This document shows positions 1-8,613 of a stretch of 64,000 nt of DNA, one piece after another; within the stretch, counting starts at the first letter, position 1; the number at the start of each line of letters is the position of its first letter. The stretch covers positions 620,001-684,000 of the forward strand of contig OY760498.1 of assembly GCA_963663675.1 (NCBI GenBank), in the 5' to 3' direction. Under the pieces are notes generated by a model. The model did no database searches, was not told where the DNA came from, and saw only the letters and a program-made list of their open reading frames with translations. Position numbers and translations under genes: made by a program. The stretch is from CAINVV01 sp963663675. Lineage in GTDB: Bacteria; Bacteroidota; Bacteroidia; Bacteroidales; Prolixibacteraceae.

Positions 1-259
1 CGACAGGTGTCGCGTAACCGTTGCTTCCAACAGAAACTGACCACTTCACATTTTTTCCGGTTTCAATATTGAAAGAGGCCGGCAATCCTTTTTCTTCCGA
101 AACCATGTTCCTGGTAAGCTTTTCCCCCCATTGAGGGGAGTCTGCACCCTGGGCACGGCAATAATCGATTGGGTACAAGTTGATTCCGGCAATCAGAAAA
201 AGCAGGAAAAATCTGAGGAAGAATGGATAGTTTATGTTTCTCATATGCAACGAATTCAT
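1..259 (-). CDS. PQQ-binding-like beta-propeller protein, N-terminal fragment (cut by window edge)
   Basis: Only the first 86 codons are in the window; the gene runs off the left edge. The frame opens with ATG at 259 (a second in-frame ATG at 244 is an equally good start) and encodes a hydrophobic signal peptide of about 30 residues followed by a mature start rich in Trp and Gly, including PQWGEKLTRNMVSEE and NVKWSVSVG. This 'SPQWGE..TRNMVSEEKGLP..F' opening is typical of secreted Bacteroidota/Planctomycete proteins with PQQ-like WD/beta-propeller repeats (BamB-like fold). The function of those proteins is poorly defined and many lie near sugar or alcohol dehydrogenase systems. The assignment rests on the opening only; the repeats lie outside the window. 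Confidence 0.6.
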   Translation of the reverse strand, partial: MNSLHMRNINYPFFLRFFLLFLIAGINLYPIDYCRAQGADSPQWGEKLTRNMVSEEKGLPASFNIETGKNVKWSVSVGSNGYATPV

Positions 260-352
260 TTTATATCATTTGCATGACGATGCAATATATTCAAAAATTG
301 AATAGAATATATTATTAGGATAGAAGTAATTCATCTGTTAATATTTAGTTTT

Positions 353-430
353 TTATTGCCAGATGGAAACAAAGATCAGCGAAGCTAATTCCACATTATC
401 ATTTTCGGTTGATGTGAAAACTTCCTCGTT
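353..430 (-). repeat. LASLIF mini-ORF repeat, copy A
   Basis: Read on the minus strand this intergenic stretch gives a short frame ending ELASLIFVSIWQ and a stop at 353-355. It lies upstream of the propeller gene that starts at 259. The same tail, with mainly synonymous changes, is seen at 10107-10196, 55255-55323 and (plus strand) 10634-10714, and a weaker form at 50277-50345. No start codon is evident for this copy within its open frame, so it may be decayed. Confidence 0.55.
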
Positions 431-463
431 GGTATTTCAGTAGTTTGGATTGGTTCTAAACAA

Positions 464-1543
464 TCAGGCAATTCTGTGTGTGGGTTTTGGAAACCCGGGA
501 GAAAAGCAGGAGACACATTTTTCTGTAGCGGTGATTGTGCCGGTTGCTCTTAACCGCTCCAGTTCATCAACGACCAGGCCGCGCAACTGGTCAGGAGTGG
601 ATTGTATCCTGGCATTGACGATCAGATGGGCTGTCCCGGCTTTTTCATCCGTTTCAAACTCCTGATCTTTCTTTTCAGTCAGTGTGGTAAAGCTGATTTT
701 GTGGGATTTGCCTTCATAGGATAGCAGGAATTTTAAATGGCCGATCGGATAGTTTTCTGCTATGATGGTATGTGTCAGATTATCAATAAATTCAGCCACT
801 GCTTTTAAGGCTGAACTGTCATTGCTTTTAAACTCAATCTCTTCGTCTAACCAGGCAAGGTTCGCCTCTCCAGCCCCGTATATGTCATAGTCAATATCAA
901 TGGAATGGTGCTTTTTCTCCTGGGGTTGACTGAGCACATTGATCCAGTCGGACACAGAAGCACTGCTCAGAGAATTTTGAAAAAGCAGTTTTTTTGCCGG
1001 GAAAGCTTTCTTCGCCAGGCTCTTTAAGGTCAGTGATTCTTCAGGCGATAACAAATCTACTTTGTTAATTACGAGAATTTCAGCCTCTTCGATCTGTTTC
1101 TCCCAAATGTAATTTGTTTCAAAACTGAAAGGAAGGGGAATATTCTGTAAATGCATCAACAATAACCTGGAGTCGGCAAAGCTTGAAAAAGTCACTTCCT
1201 CAATATCTGAATCCCTATAAGTCAGCAGGGGCTTTAATACTGTTGCAACCAGGTCAGTACACGAACCTACGGTCTCAGCAAATATCACCGCCGGATTGGA
1301 ATCAGACTTCAAAGTATTGATTTGCGAGTCGAGTTCGTCGTAGTTGCAACAAAAACAACCTCCGGTAACTTCACCGGTAGAGATTTCCAATTGGCTGATA
1401 AACAAGCTATCGACCAGGTAATTGCCCTGGTCGTTGGTGATGACAGATGTGTTTACGCCCCTGTTTATAAGGACTTTACTTGAGTTTTTGATGGCAGTAG
1501 TTTTTCCGCTGCCTAAGAATCCTCCGACCAGATGTACTTTCAT
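464..1543 (-). CDS. G3E-family P-loop GTPase (COG0523/CobW-like)
   Basis: A 359-residue metal-handling GTPase. Visible motifs are Walker A GGFLGSGKTT (residues 7-16), the CXCC metal-binding motif of COG0523 proteins in GGCFCC (C63, C65, C66), the switch region FAETVG and the guanine-specificity motif NKVD at about residue 160. Proteins of this family insert or traffic Zn, Co or Ni into client enzymes. The C-terminal half does not look like a canonical CobW_C domain but has two further Cys near the end (CVSCFSPG), which could bind metal. It follows the terpene cyclase gene by 77 bp on the same strand, so it may be the last gene of that operon or independent. The metal and client protein cannot be read from sequence. 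Confidence 0.85.
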   Translation of the reverse strand: MKVHLVGGFLGSGKTTAIKNSSKVLINRGVNTSVITNDQGNYLVDSLFISQLEISTGEVTGGCFCCNYDELDSQINTLKSDSNPAVIFAETVGSCTDLVATVLKPLLTYRDSDIEEVTFSSFADSRLLLMHLQNIPLPFSFETNYIWEKQIEEAEILVINKVDLLSPEESLTLKSLAKKAFPAKKLLFQNSLSSASVSDWINVLSQPQEKKHHSIDIDYDIYGAGEANLAWLDEEIEFKSNDSSALKAVAEFIDNLTHTIIAENYPIGHLKFLLSYEGKSHKISFTTLTEKKDQEFETDEKAGTAHLIVNARIQSTPDQLRGLVVDELERLRATGTITATEKCVSCFSPGFPKPTHRIA

Positions 1544-1620
1544 AATCCGAACTTGAAATTGAATCCGTAAAATTAATTTTTCCCCTGATATCTAAGATAA
1601 TTTCGAAAAAATTGAATGTG

Positions 1621-3405
1621 CTAAAGGTTCTGTCCTTCTATCGCCCTGGTAATTGCTTCCAGGTAGGCAGTTAAAGGATACATTTTTTCATCGTACCAGA
1701 GAGAAGCGAAATAGAGGCCTATCGGAGAAGATTTCAAACCATCACTATGCATGGCATGTTCAAGCCATGAAAAGCCTTTTTGAATGCATTCTTTCTTTCC
1801 TGCCGGAATTAGGGCCGATACAGCCAGTGCCGTCTCTTCAATTGTTCCCGGAACTGATTGGTTTCCTCCCCAGCTTCCGTCCTCATTTTGTGCCATGAAT
1901 AAAAATCCAATTCCTGATTCAACCATAGGTCGAATCATTTCCATCACTTTGGTATCCAATTTAATATCCTGAAGATAGGTCAAGACCCTTGCCGTGCCAT
2001 AAACCGGATTTCTGTGATCAGGTGTACCCTGATTTCCAAACCACAGCGGCAGCCAGGATCCATCAGACTGCTGGTTGTGCCGCAGATAGCTGACAGCCCT
2101 CCTGATAGCCCTGTCGAAGCTTGTCTGTTCGTTTAAGGTAAGGTCACCGGCATAGTTCCGGAATGCAACAGACATGGCCAGAAGGCAGTGTCCTGTCAAA
2201 TCCGCGCAACTCCTGTCGAACGGAAGTTTTCCCCAGCCTTTTGTAAATGTGGGAAAGCCTCCATCTTTGTTTTGAAGTTTGAACAGCCAGCTGCAGCCAG
2301 CGAGGACCTCACTTTTGACAAGTTCCTTTGGCTGAAGTTGAAGCAAGGTAAGAATTACTCCCGGTGTGTCGTCGCAATCCGGGACTGATCCCGGGAAGCT
2401 TGTCCAGCCCCAGCCACCGGGGCCGGTTCCATTGAACGGATGTACCACCAGGTTTTGTATAGATTTCAGGTGATTTGTCAGTGTGTTCTGTTCGGCAGGG
2501 GTTAGTATTTCATCTTTTTTGGATCTCAGTGATTTGATGCTCAGTGTGGTAACCCATGTCGACAGATCCACGTCAATCGGCCAGCTTCCGTTATTTCGTT
2601 GAGTTTTCTTCAGGAAGTCAATTCCTTTGCGGACAATTTCCAGGTCTTTATACCCTGCATGGATCAGGCTGAGCGAAACGAATGCCGTAAGCGGGATCGC
2701 TTCCAGGAAACCCCCGCTTTCAGGAAGCATTTTGTTTAAGACCACCAGGGCTTTATTTATGGATCTCTTTCTGATCCAATCCCATAACAAATTGGATTTC
2801 TTCTTTTTAAATATGACTATTCCTACTGCAACCAGGGCAGGAATGGCATAACTGACGACACTCAGATTGAGTAAACGATAAAATTTCCTGGGAAGCAATG
2901 ACAATTCAAACGGCAGCTGGGGAATTTTATCAAAAGAATTTTCTCCCGGAATTCCGCAAAGGGCGCACATTGTGAGTATCGGGACCGAAAAAGTATAATC
3001 TTTCTTGTAATGTTTCAAAATGGCTCCTACAACCTGATCTGAAGATACATCAATCGAATTATCAGCAAGATAGCCTGCCATTTTTTTATGAAGAATTGCC
3101 AGGTTTGCATCGGAGGAGGCATATAAATTCACTGCGGCATAAACCAGTAGGGTGGTGCTTATGTTTCCCGGACTTTCAGGTGTATCTCCATAGCTGCCGT
3201 CAGGGTTGATGTTATTTGTCAGCCACTCAAGTCCGGCTGATATCTCCCTGTTGTTTTGCCGGGAATCGTCGGAATGAAGAGCGGCGACTGCAACAGCCAC
3301 ACCAAGGGCGCTGGACGATAATTCACCGGTCCAGAATCCTTCCGGATTCATATTTTCCCGCAAATGATGCGTTAATTCTTTGTATGGTGTTTCCAGATCA
3401 GTCAT
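1621..3405 (-). CDS. Class II terpene cyclase / squalene-hopene cyclase-like protein
   Basis: A 594-residue protein built of prenyltransferase/squalene-oxidase (alpha-toroid) repeats. QW-like motifs are visible in both halves (NPDGSYGDTPESPG, NNGSWPIDVDLSTW, KDGGFPTFTKGWG, SDGSWLPLWFGNQ, EDGSWGGNQSVPG). The decisive motif is VPDCDDT at residues 341-347: the DxDD(T) acid that protonates the substrate in class II cyclases such as squalene-hopene cyclase. A hydrophobic stretch at about 180-200 matches the monotopic membrane insert. It is somewhat shorter than typical SHCs (about 630-720 aa). No squalene synthase gene is in the window, so the substrate may be squalene from elsewhere or a product of the prenyl synthase two genes upstream. 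The start overlaps the upstream gene by 8 nt, which implies translational coupling. The product is unknown. Confidence 0.85.
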   Translation of the reverse strand: MTDLETPYKELTHHLRENMNPEGFWTGELSSSALGVAVAVAALHSDDSRQNNREISAGLEWLTNNINPDGSYGDTPESPGNISTTLLVYAAVNLYASSDANLAILHKKMAGYLADNSIDVSSDQVVGAILKHYKKDYTFSVPILTMCALCGIPGENSFDKIPQLPFELSLLPRKFYRLLNLSVVSYAIPALVAVGIVIFKKKKSNLLWDWIRKRSINKALVVLNKMLPESGGFLEAIPLTAFVSLSLIHAGYKDLEIVRKGIDFLKKTQRNNGSWPIDVDLSTWVTTLSIKSLRSKKDEILTPAEQNTLTNHLKSIQNLVVHPFNGTGPGGWGWTSFPGSVPDCDDTPGVILTLLQLQPKELVKSEVLAGCSWLFKLQNKDGGFPTFTKGWGKLPFDRSCADLTGHCLLAMSVAFRNYAGDLTLNEQTSFDRAIRRAVSYLRHNQQSDGSWLPLWFGNQGTPDHRNPVYGTARVLTYLQDIKLDTKVMEMIRPMVESGIGFLFMAQNEDGSWGGNQSVPGTIEETALAVSALIPAGKKECIQKGFSWLEHAMHSDGLKSSPIGLYFASLWYDEKMYPLTAYLEAITRAIEGQNL

Positions 3406-4246
3406 TTGATTCCTCTGTTAAAGATCCCAGGGCGATCAGTCCATAAAATGTATATTCGAGGTCGGGGCTCTTATCTCCGTCACCCGACAGGAATGCTCCT
3501 GAATGATAATTGCTTTCAATAAAGTTCAGACACCCCGGAGACATAATCCTGAGGTCATACCCGGTATCCTGCAGCGCAAATAGCGCAACAGCAGTGGATA
3601 ACATATCGCAGTGTCTGACCTTGTCGAATACCCTGAATCCGCTTCCGCTTTCATAATGGGCGAGTAATTTGTCCTGTTCATCTTGATAATTCAGGGCTGC
3701 CCGGTTTTTTACGAACATCAGTGCAGCCAGAATGCTGCAGGGGGTATTCCCTTGTGGTTTGTAAAAAAACAACCATATCCTGGCAAAAAACAGGAGTGTC
3801 CGCCTGTATTTATTCTGAGTATCCAGTACCACCAGCAACAAAAAAAAACGATAGGAAAGATCAATTTTGCCGCCTTCCCTAAATATTTTTTTTAAAACAG
3901 GAAGAACAGAGTATGTCTTATCTTCTTTAGAAAGTCCAACCCTTATGAGTGTTAGTGCCAGCAGATCAATGGTGCCTTCCGGGTCCCTGCCTGCATAACT
4001 TTCAATATAGGACCGGTGCTTTTCTTTGATATCGTTTAATTCAAGCGCCTCACACAACCAGTATCCAAAAAGTGAATAGTAGAAGTCCGGATTTCCAGCG
4101 CGGTTGATAAATCCTCCTTTCGAGTCTTGCTGACTTCCAATGAAAGCGCCAATCTGGTGTTGTGCACTTTTGTCAAGAGCCTTGAATCCAGCCTTAAGAG
4201 TCAGTATAAGTTTCTGATAGATGTGTAGTTGCTCTTTTTTAGCCAT
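3398..4246 (-). CDS. Prenyltransferase/squalene-oxidase repeat protein (single alpha-toroid)
   Basis: A 282-residue helical protein with repeats of the alpha/alpha-toroid type, for example SKGGFINRAGNPDFYYSLFG, GSGFRVFDKVRHCDMLST and HSGAFLSGDGDKSPDLEYT. These resemble the beta subunit of protein prenyltransferases and single domains of terpene cyclases. No DxDD motif and no obvious catalytic zinc triad are seen. It lies between the DUF116-prenyl synthase gene (8-bp gap) and the DxDD cyclase (8-nt overlap), so it is made with them. It could be a non-catalytic partner, a substrate carrier, or a second cyclase half that forms a heterodimer with the downstream protein. This role is inference. 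Confidence 0.7.
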   Translation of the reverse strand: MAKKEQLHIYQKLILTLKAGFKALDKSAQHQIGAFIGSQQDSKGGFINRAGNPDFYYSLFGYWLCEALELNDIKEKHRSYIESYAGRDPEGTIDLLALTLIRVGLSKEDKTYSVLPVLKKIFREGGKIDLSYRFFLLLVVLDTQNKYRRTLLFFARIWLFFYKPQGNTPCSILAALMFVKNRAALNYQDEQDKLLAHYESGSGFRVFDKVRHCDMLSTAVALFALQDTGYDLRIMSPGCLNFIESNYHSGAFLSGDGDKSPDLEYTFYGLIALGSLTEESND

Positions 4247-4254
4247 TGGTAAAA

Positions 4255-5826
4255 TTATCTGAATATTTTACCCAGAATGCCATACAAGCTTAGTCTCAGT
4301 TTCATGTTCTGAAGTTCGTCAAGGGCTGAATAGCAATTATTTATATAGGATTGAAGTATAGTTGCGGCTTTTGTAACAAGGTCCAGCATTTCTATATTTT
4401 TCCTGAATAATTCGATACTGCTATTTTTTTCTTCCCAAAGAAGGTTTGTTCGATTTGCAGAAGTGGAGTACTCATTTAACAGAGCCATCAAAAACGGGAA
4501 GTCATTTATTTTTTCATTTTCATTCTTTTCTTCAAATTCATTAAGGTCATCCCGGATCTGATAGGCTATGCCAAAAGAATCAGAGAACCTGCCCAGGATC
4601 AGCAACTCGCTTTCCGGCGCCTCTCCGGCAATTGCCCCCAGCAGGAGCGCTACTTTAATGGCTTCACCTGTTTTGAATTTGAAAATCTCGGTTGCCTGAT
4701 CCGTTGTAAAAGATTCATCCAGTGGATCAAGCATGATATCTGCCCCTTGGCCTTGTGTCAGTTTAACGTGTGATAAGGAAATTACCCCAAGACACTTTGA
4801 AATAATGTTGTGATTAAGCGGCAACTCTGATAGCAGCAGGTATCCTTTACCGATAAGGTAGTCACCGGCATTTATGGCCATTGAGACACCATGTTTCTTG
4901 TGCATGGTCACTGTGTCGTAACGCCGGTCAGAATTGTCTTCAATATCGTCATGGACCAGGGATGCTTTGTGAAAGCACTCAATTATCATGGAAAGACGGG
5001 CAAGAATAATATCTTCTTCGTTACCCGAGTAGGAGAGGTACGCCAACACCGCCAACAATGGCCGCATTCTTTGTCCGCCCATTGACATCATCTCTTTCGC
5101 GAGGGATTCAACTATTCCGGTCTCAGGGAAGAACGACTGCAAATACTTATCCGTAAAATATTCATGAACTTTTGATTTTATTACAGACCCTGATAATGGC
5201 CTGTAATTGGCATTTTCCCCGAACAACCTTATCTCATCCAGTAACCAGTTGTAGTCAAGGTTGGTATTTGTGCAACCATCATACATCAGGGGAAGCCCAA
5301 TTACCGGAACCGCAGCTTTTGAAACCTGGTCAAACGAGCGCTGCAGTACCGGCATGCAGCTTACACCAATTACCGCATCAATGGAACCTTCCTCCACCAG
5401 GCCGATGGCCACGGTTGTCCCTTCAGCAACGAGTGTGGTATATCCCAGTGATTCCGCTTCATTGAGCACATCATTGAGTATACATCCCCGGCATCCCGCA
5501 CAAATAAGACCCAGCTCGTCCATGGTTCCTTTACAGGATCCGTCATTTTTTAAACATTGAGGCAATAGCAACAACCTGCGGTTGAAGGGAGTAGCGGAGA
5601 TGATTGTTCTCCAGGATTCGTTGCCTATCAGGACAATGGTGAAATTGAGATATATATCAGAGATTTCCAGCTTCTGGAGCAGGTTTATAGCGAGAGGCTC
5701 GAGCAATTCAATACTGGATGGCGGAAGTAGTTTCAGTCCCGTGACAAGGGCTGCTGCCTCCTTTCGCAGAAGTTCCCTCACCTTGGGATTGGAAGGGACT
5801 TTAAGTATGTTATTCGATCTCTTCAT
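4255..5826 (-). CDS. DUF116 domain fused to polyprenyl diphosphate synthase
   Basis: A 523-residue fusion. Residues about 60-200 carry a Cys-rich DUF116-like domain (C91, C98, then CAGCRGC at C109/C112/C115, plus C157 and C185), likely metal or Fe-S binding. Residues about 215-523 are a trans-isoprenyl diphosphate synthase: GGQRMRP at 250-256 (normally GGKRxRP), first Asp-rich motif DDIED at 293-297, and the second motif in QIRDDLNE (D426, D427, E430; the family norm is DDxxD). The IDS half should condense IPP with an allylic diphosphate to give a C15-C25 or longer chain. Gaps to neighbours are 6 and 8 bp, so it is part of one transcript with the radical SAM gene and the two toroid proteins. 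The DUF116 half has no established reaction; fusion suggests direct coupling to the Fe-S partners. Confidence 0.85.
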   Translation of the reverse strand: MKRSNNILKVPSNPKVRELLRKEAAALVTGLKLLPPSSIELLEPLAINLLQKLEISDIYLNFTIVLIGNESWRTIISATPFNRRLLLLPQCLKNDGSCKGTMDELGLICAGCRGCILNDVLNEAESLGYTTLVAEGTTVAIGLVEEGSIDAVIGVSCMPVLQRSFDQVSKAAVPVIGLPLMYDGCTNTNLDYNWLLDEIRLFGENANYRPLSGSVIKSKVHEYFTDKYLQSFFPETGIVESLAKEMMSMGGQRMRPLLAVLAYLSYSGNEEDIILARLSMIIECFHKASLVHDDIEDNSDRRYDTVTMHKKHGVSMAINAGDYLIGKGYLLLSELPLNHNIISKCLGVISLSHVKLTQGQGADIMLDPLDESFTTDQATEIFKFKTGEAIKVALLLGAIAGEAPESELLILGRFSDSFGIAYQIRDDLNEFEEKNENEKINDFPFLMALLNEYSTSANRTNLLWEEKNSSIELFRKNIEMLDLVTKAATILQSYINNCYSALDELQNMKLRLSLYGILGKIFR

Positions 5827-5832
5827 TGATTC

Positions 5833-7014
5833 TCATCCATAAGCTCCCAATCCAAAGAAAGCCCTTTTTTTTGCGAATTTATACAACCGGCTTTTTTCCG
5901 GAACTGCTTCTGCGGAGTCGTGACCGGGCACTTTTTCCATGGCTGACAATCTTTCAGCTTCATTTCCCCTGCCGGAAGTATCTATTGCCCCGTGCTCATT
6001 AACGAACCCCACAAGCCATTTGGGGTCATCCATTAAAATGCATCCGGATGTTTTTGAGGGAATGGCAGTTTTGAAATCCTTCAAAAAAACCGAATTCTTA
6101 TAAATGTCTGCCAATTTACCATCTTTGACATGATCGGTTGCAAACTGGATGACAGGACATGGCTCAATATTACCCGAAGCGTTGATGTGATGGCTTAATC
6201 CGGAAGCCGCCGGACAGAGTCCCCTGCCTTCCGCATCCCAATAGGCATCGATGATAACAATATCGTATTTTGTGCGGGCTTCGACGATAAACATGCGTAA
6301 CCGGCGGATTTCATCTTTCGAAAGGCAAAGGTCAACGGTTGCATTTTCCCCGGCAGGTCTGTAAATGTAGTACCATAAATAAATTACTCCCTGGTTGATC
6401 AGTGAATTAATAAAATCAGCCGAGAGGGCCATTTCAATATTGGTTTTACAGACACTGACTGCAACTCCTGTGACCAATCCGGCATTTGTGGAATTAGCTA
6501 TGGCATTGCGGGTTCTGTTGTAAACATCCGAACCTCCGCGCCTGATATTTGCTGCTTCCTGATCGCCTTCAAAACTGATCAGCGGACTGACATTGGATAA
6601 CTTGCGCAGCTCTTCTGCGATTTCTGTTGTCAGCAGCGTTCCATTGGTGAACAGCTGAAAGTAGCAATCGGGATGTTTCCTCAAGACTTCAAACAACGGT
6701 TTATACATCAAAGGTTCACCTCCAAGTATGCCGAAAAAATAAGATCCGTTCTCCTTGGTCTGCGTGATGATACTGTCCAGAACGACAGGATCCATCCTGC
6801 TGTTTTTCAGTTTCCCTGTGACCCAGCAACCCTGGCAATTGAGATTGCAATCATCAGTAACAGAAATAAAATGAAAAGCAGGGAAAAACTCTCCTCTTTT
6901 TATCCTTTTCTGGAATCGTTTAAAGCTCAGAGCGCCTTTGACGCCAAGGTTAAAGATGAATTTGTACAAACACTTTTTGTCTGTTTTAAACAACAATCTG
7001 TTAAACATCCTCAA
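5833..7014 (-). CDS. Radical SAM enzyme with SPASM-like C-terminal cysteines
   Basis: A 393-residue radical SAM protein. The cluster-binding CxxxCxxC is at C56/C60/C63 (DDCNLNCQGCW), followed by the GGEP motif (GILGGEPLMY), which contacts the SAM amino group. C-terminal cysteines in GRGLCPAASG, NIEPCPVIQ and SGCILMDD resemble an auxiliary cluster (SPASM/twitch-like). By analogy with HpnH, the radical SAM enzyme that adenosylates hopanoid precursors, it might modify the isoprenoid made by its neighbours; the sequence does not prove that. It is separated by 6 bp from the genes on either side. Confidence 0.85.
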   Translation of the reverse strand: MRMFNRLLFKTDKKCLYKFIFNLGVKGALSFKRFQKRIKRGEFFPAFHFISVTDDCNLNCQGCWVTGKLKNSRMDPVVLDSIITQTKENGSYFFGILGGEPLMYKPLFEVLRKHPDCYFQLFTNGTLLTTEIAEELRKLSNVSPLISFEGDQEAANIRRGGSDVYNRTRNAIANSTNAGLVTGVAVSVCKTNIEMALSADFINSLINQGVIYLWYYIYRPAGENATVDLCLSKDEIRRLRMFIVEARTKYDIVIIDAYWDAEGRGLCPAASGLSHHINASGNIEPCPVIQFATDHVKDGKLADIYKNSVFLKDFKTAIPSKTSGCILMDDPKWLVGFVNEHGAIDTSGRGNEAERLSAMEKVPGHDSAEAVPEKSRLYKFAKKRAFFGLGAYG

Positions 7015-7020
7015 TATTCT

Positions 7021-7782
7021 TTATTCCTTATTTTTAAGTTCATCCAGTGCCGTATTCCGTTCTTTTTCAGCTTTTTGTATGATCTCTTTCTTCAAGATGC
7101 TGTTGCGGATTATATTTCTTTCCTTAAGTTTTTCAAGCAGGAGCCCGTTATCCGGATGGTCGGGAGATGCCTTGTTTTCGCCGGGTTCTGCACCCGATAA
7201 AACAGAACTTTCAGGAAGCCTGGGAAAAATAAGGGCTGATTCCGGACAGATTCTTCCGCAAGCCGGACAATTGTTTTTACATGCCAGGGGGTTAACTACA
7301 CTCAGGTGTTTCTTGTCAAACTGATATACCCCAAACAGGCAAAAACGAGCACACTGGCCGCAAAGTGAACATCGATCATCGTCAATGACAGGATACCATG
7401 CAGGTACTTTCAGCTGGCTCACCAATACCTGGTGATTAGCATTCCCCGCCGATATCCCAAACCTATGAGTAAGTTCCCCAATCATTTGTTCTGCCTGCAT
7501 TCCCCGGAAGTTCATCACTTCGTACCGGCCAAAATCAATATTGTTTTGTTTGAACAAATATTTAATGGTCCTGGGATAACATGCAACCACAATTTTTTGA
7601 TCATATTCCTTCCCAATTGAAGTTAATTGTTCCTTTTCATTGATTGAAAAAGCACATAAATCATGCAATTCAAACACATCGGCGTTGAATTCCCGCAGGG
7701 CATCTGCCAGCTTATCTGATTCAATACCTGAAAATATGCCGGCTCCGCAATTGCAATATATTAGACATATCCTGTCTTTCAC
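7021..7782 (-). CDS. Double [4Fe-4S] ferredoxin-like protein
   Basis: A 253-residue protein that heads the terpenoid operon. The N-terminal half (residues 1-110, starting with a CNCG motif) resembles the HdrA/CoB-CoM heterodisulfide reductase-type region. Two ferredoxin cluster motifs follow: CSLCGQCARFC (C138, C141, C144, C148) and CKNNCPACGRIC (C168, C172, C175, C179). The last 70 residues are charged and probably coiled. It could supply electrons to the radical SAM enzyme and/or to the DUF116 domain encoded just downstream (6-bp gap). No clear TAnnTTTG promoter was found upstream. Confidence 0.75.
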   Translation of the reverse strand: MKDRICLIYCNCGAGIFSGIESDKLADALREFNADVFELHDLCAFSINEKEQLTSIGKEYDQKIVVACYPRTIKYLFKQNNIDFGRYEVMNFRGMQAEQMIGELTHRFGISAGNANHQVLVSQLKVPAWYPVIDDDRCSLCGQCARFCLFGVYQFDKKHLSVVNPLACKNNCPACGRICPESALIFPRLPESSVLSGAEPGENKASPDHPDNGLLLEKLKERNIIRNSILKKEIIQKAEKERNTALDELKNKE

Positions 7783-8300
7783 ATGAAAATAATTTGTTTT
7801 TATACGGAAAGCCCGGAAGGGATTTGCCGAAGCTTGTCAGCACCGGCCGATATTTCCTTTCTTCCATCTTGCCGGTAACAAAGTAAGCGAAAATCTGATC
7901 AAAGCAAAAGAAACACTGAAAACACCGCCGGTGAATACCCGGTTTCTGACTTTCCTAAATGTGGATTACAAACCAGATACAATATGATTTATGCGGGTTA
8001 AATTCCCGAATATCCTGGTGCTATTTGTAATGAATTTAATTTCCATGAACAAATTGCAAATTTCCTATTTCAATAGGTAAGAAATTATTTTGTTCAACAT
8101 AATATATTGATATATAGATATATGGCTATAATGCAGGGTTGCTGTATTGAAATAAGCAGAATTTTATGTAATTATCACGTTATTTTTCAGACAAATAGAT
8201 TAGATTCTTTGTAAATTAAATTTATTCTAAGGAATAAACCATTTACAATTTTGACAGTCAAAGCTCACAGATAGTGTTTTAGTTTAGGTTAGGTAAGACA

Positions 8301-8336
8301 GAACCCTTCAGATCATTCTCAAAATCTGAAGGGTTC
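8301..8336. terminator. Perfect 13-bp hairpin, orphan terminator-like element
   Basis: GAACCCTTCAGAT at 8301-8313 pairs exactly with 8324-8336, leaving a 10-nt loop. It is followed by AATTGTTATATTT, only a weak T-run. No gene ends here: both neighbours read away from it. It may terminate an unannotated small RNA or be a dispersed Bacteroidota intergenic hairpin. Confidence 0.5.
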
Positions 8337-8576
8337 AATTGTTATATTTCTGAGGATACCAGCGATTTATTAATTTTTTAACTCAGAGAATAACTTTCTA
8401 TTAATCGAAAATACAGGAAGCATTGAATTTATTGTAAGCTGCAATTTCAAAGCCATTTTTTGTTTTATTACGCAGTAATACATTCTCTGTCAAAGAAACC
8501 GAACAGTCTTTACATTGACCAGGTAATTTTGCATGGGATCGGACAGTCCAAATTTTTACCAATAAAAATATTGATG

Positions 8577-8584
8577 TAGTTTTG
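8577..8584 (+). promoter_or_regulatory. -7 element TAGTTTTG for the acetyltransferase gene
   Basis: The sequence matches the Bacteroidota -7 consensus TAnnTTTG and ends 29 nt before the first possible ATG at 8614. No TTG sits at the expected -33 distance, so this is a moderate call. Confidence 0.4.
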
Positions 8585-8613
8585 ATCCTGAAAATTAGTC
8601 TTGGACTTTTACA

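Larger units (their letters stand above)
7783..8613. other. Gene-poor 830-bp gap between divergent genes, with two hairpins
   Basis: No convincing gene is present. The part next to the operon (about 7790-7960) is less AT-rich and reads open on the minus strand for some 75 codons, with the first ATG at 7867 (48 codons); no family is recognised. The rest is very AT-rich and contains an imperfect AT-rich stem-loop at 8047-8095 and a perfect 13-bp hairpin at 8301-8336. Confidence 0.5.

Noticed and set aside
7860..7960. ACCGGCGGT on the minus strand, as in the FMN riboswitch
   Set aside because: The other conserved FMN elements are absent and the downstream genes are not riboflavin genes.
7790..7960. 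Open minus-strand frame of about 75 codons containing RRCFQCFFCF
   Set aside because: The first ATG is late (7867), no clear family match, and the remaining 48 codons look random; kept only as a note on the gap.
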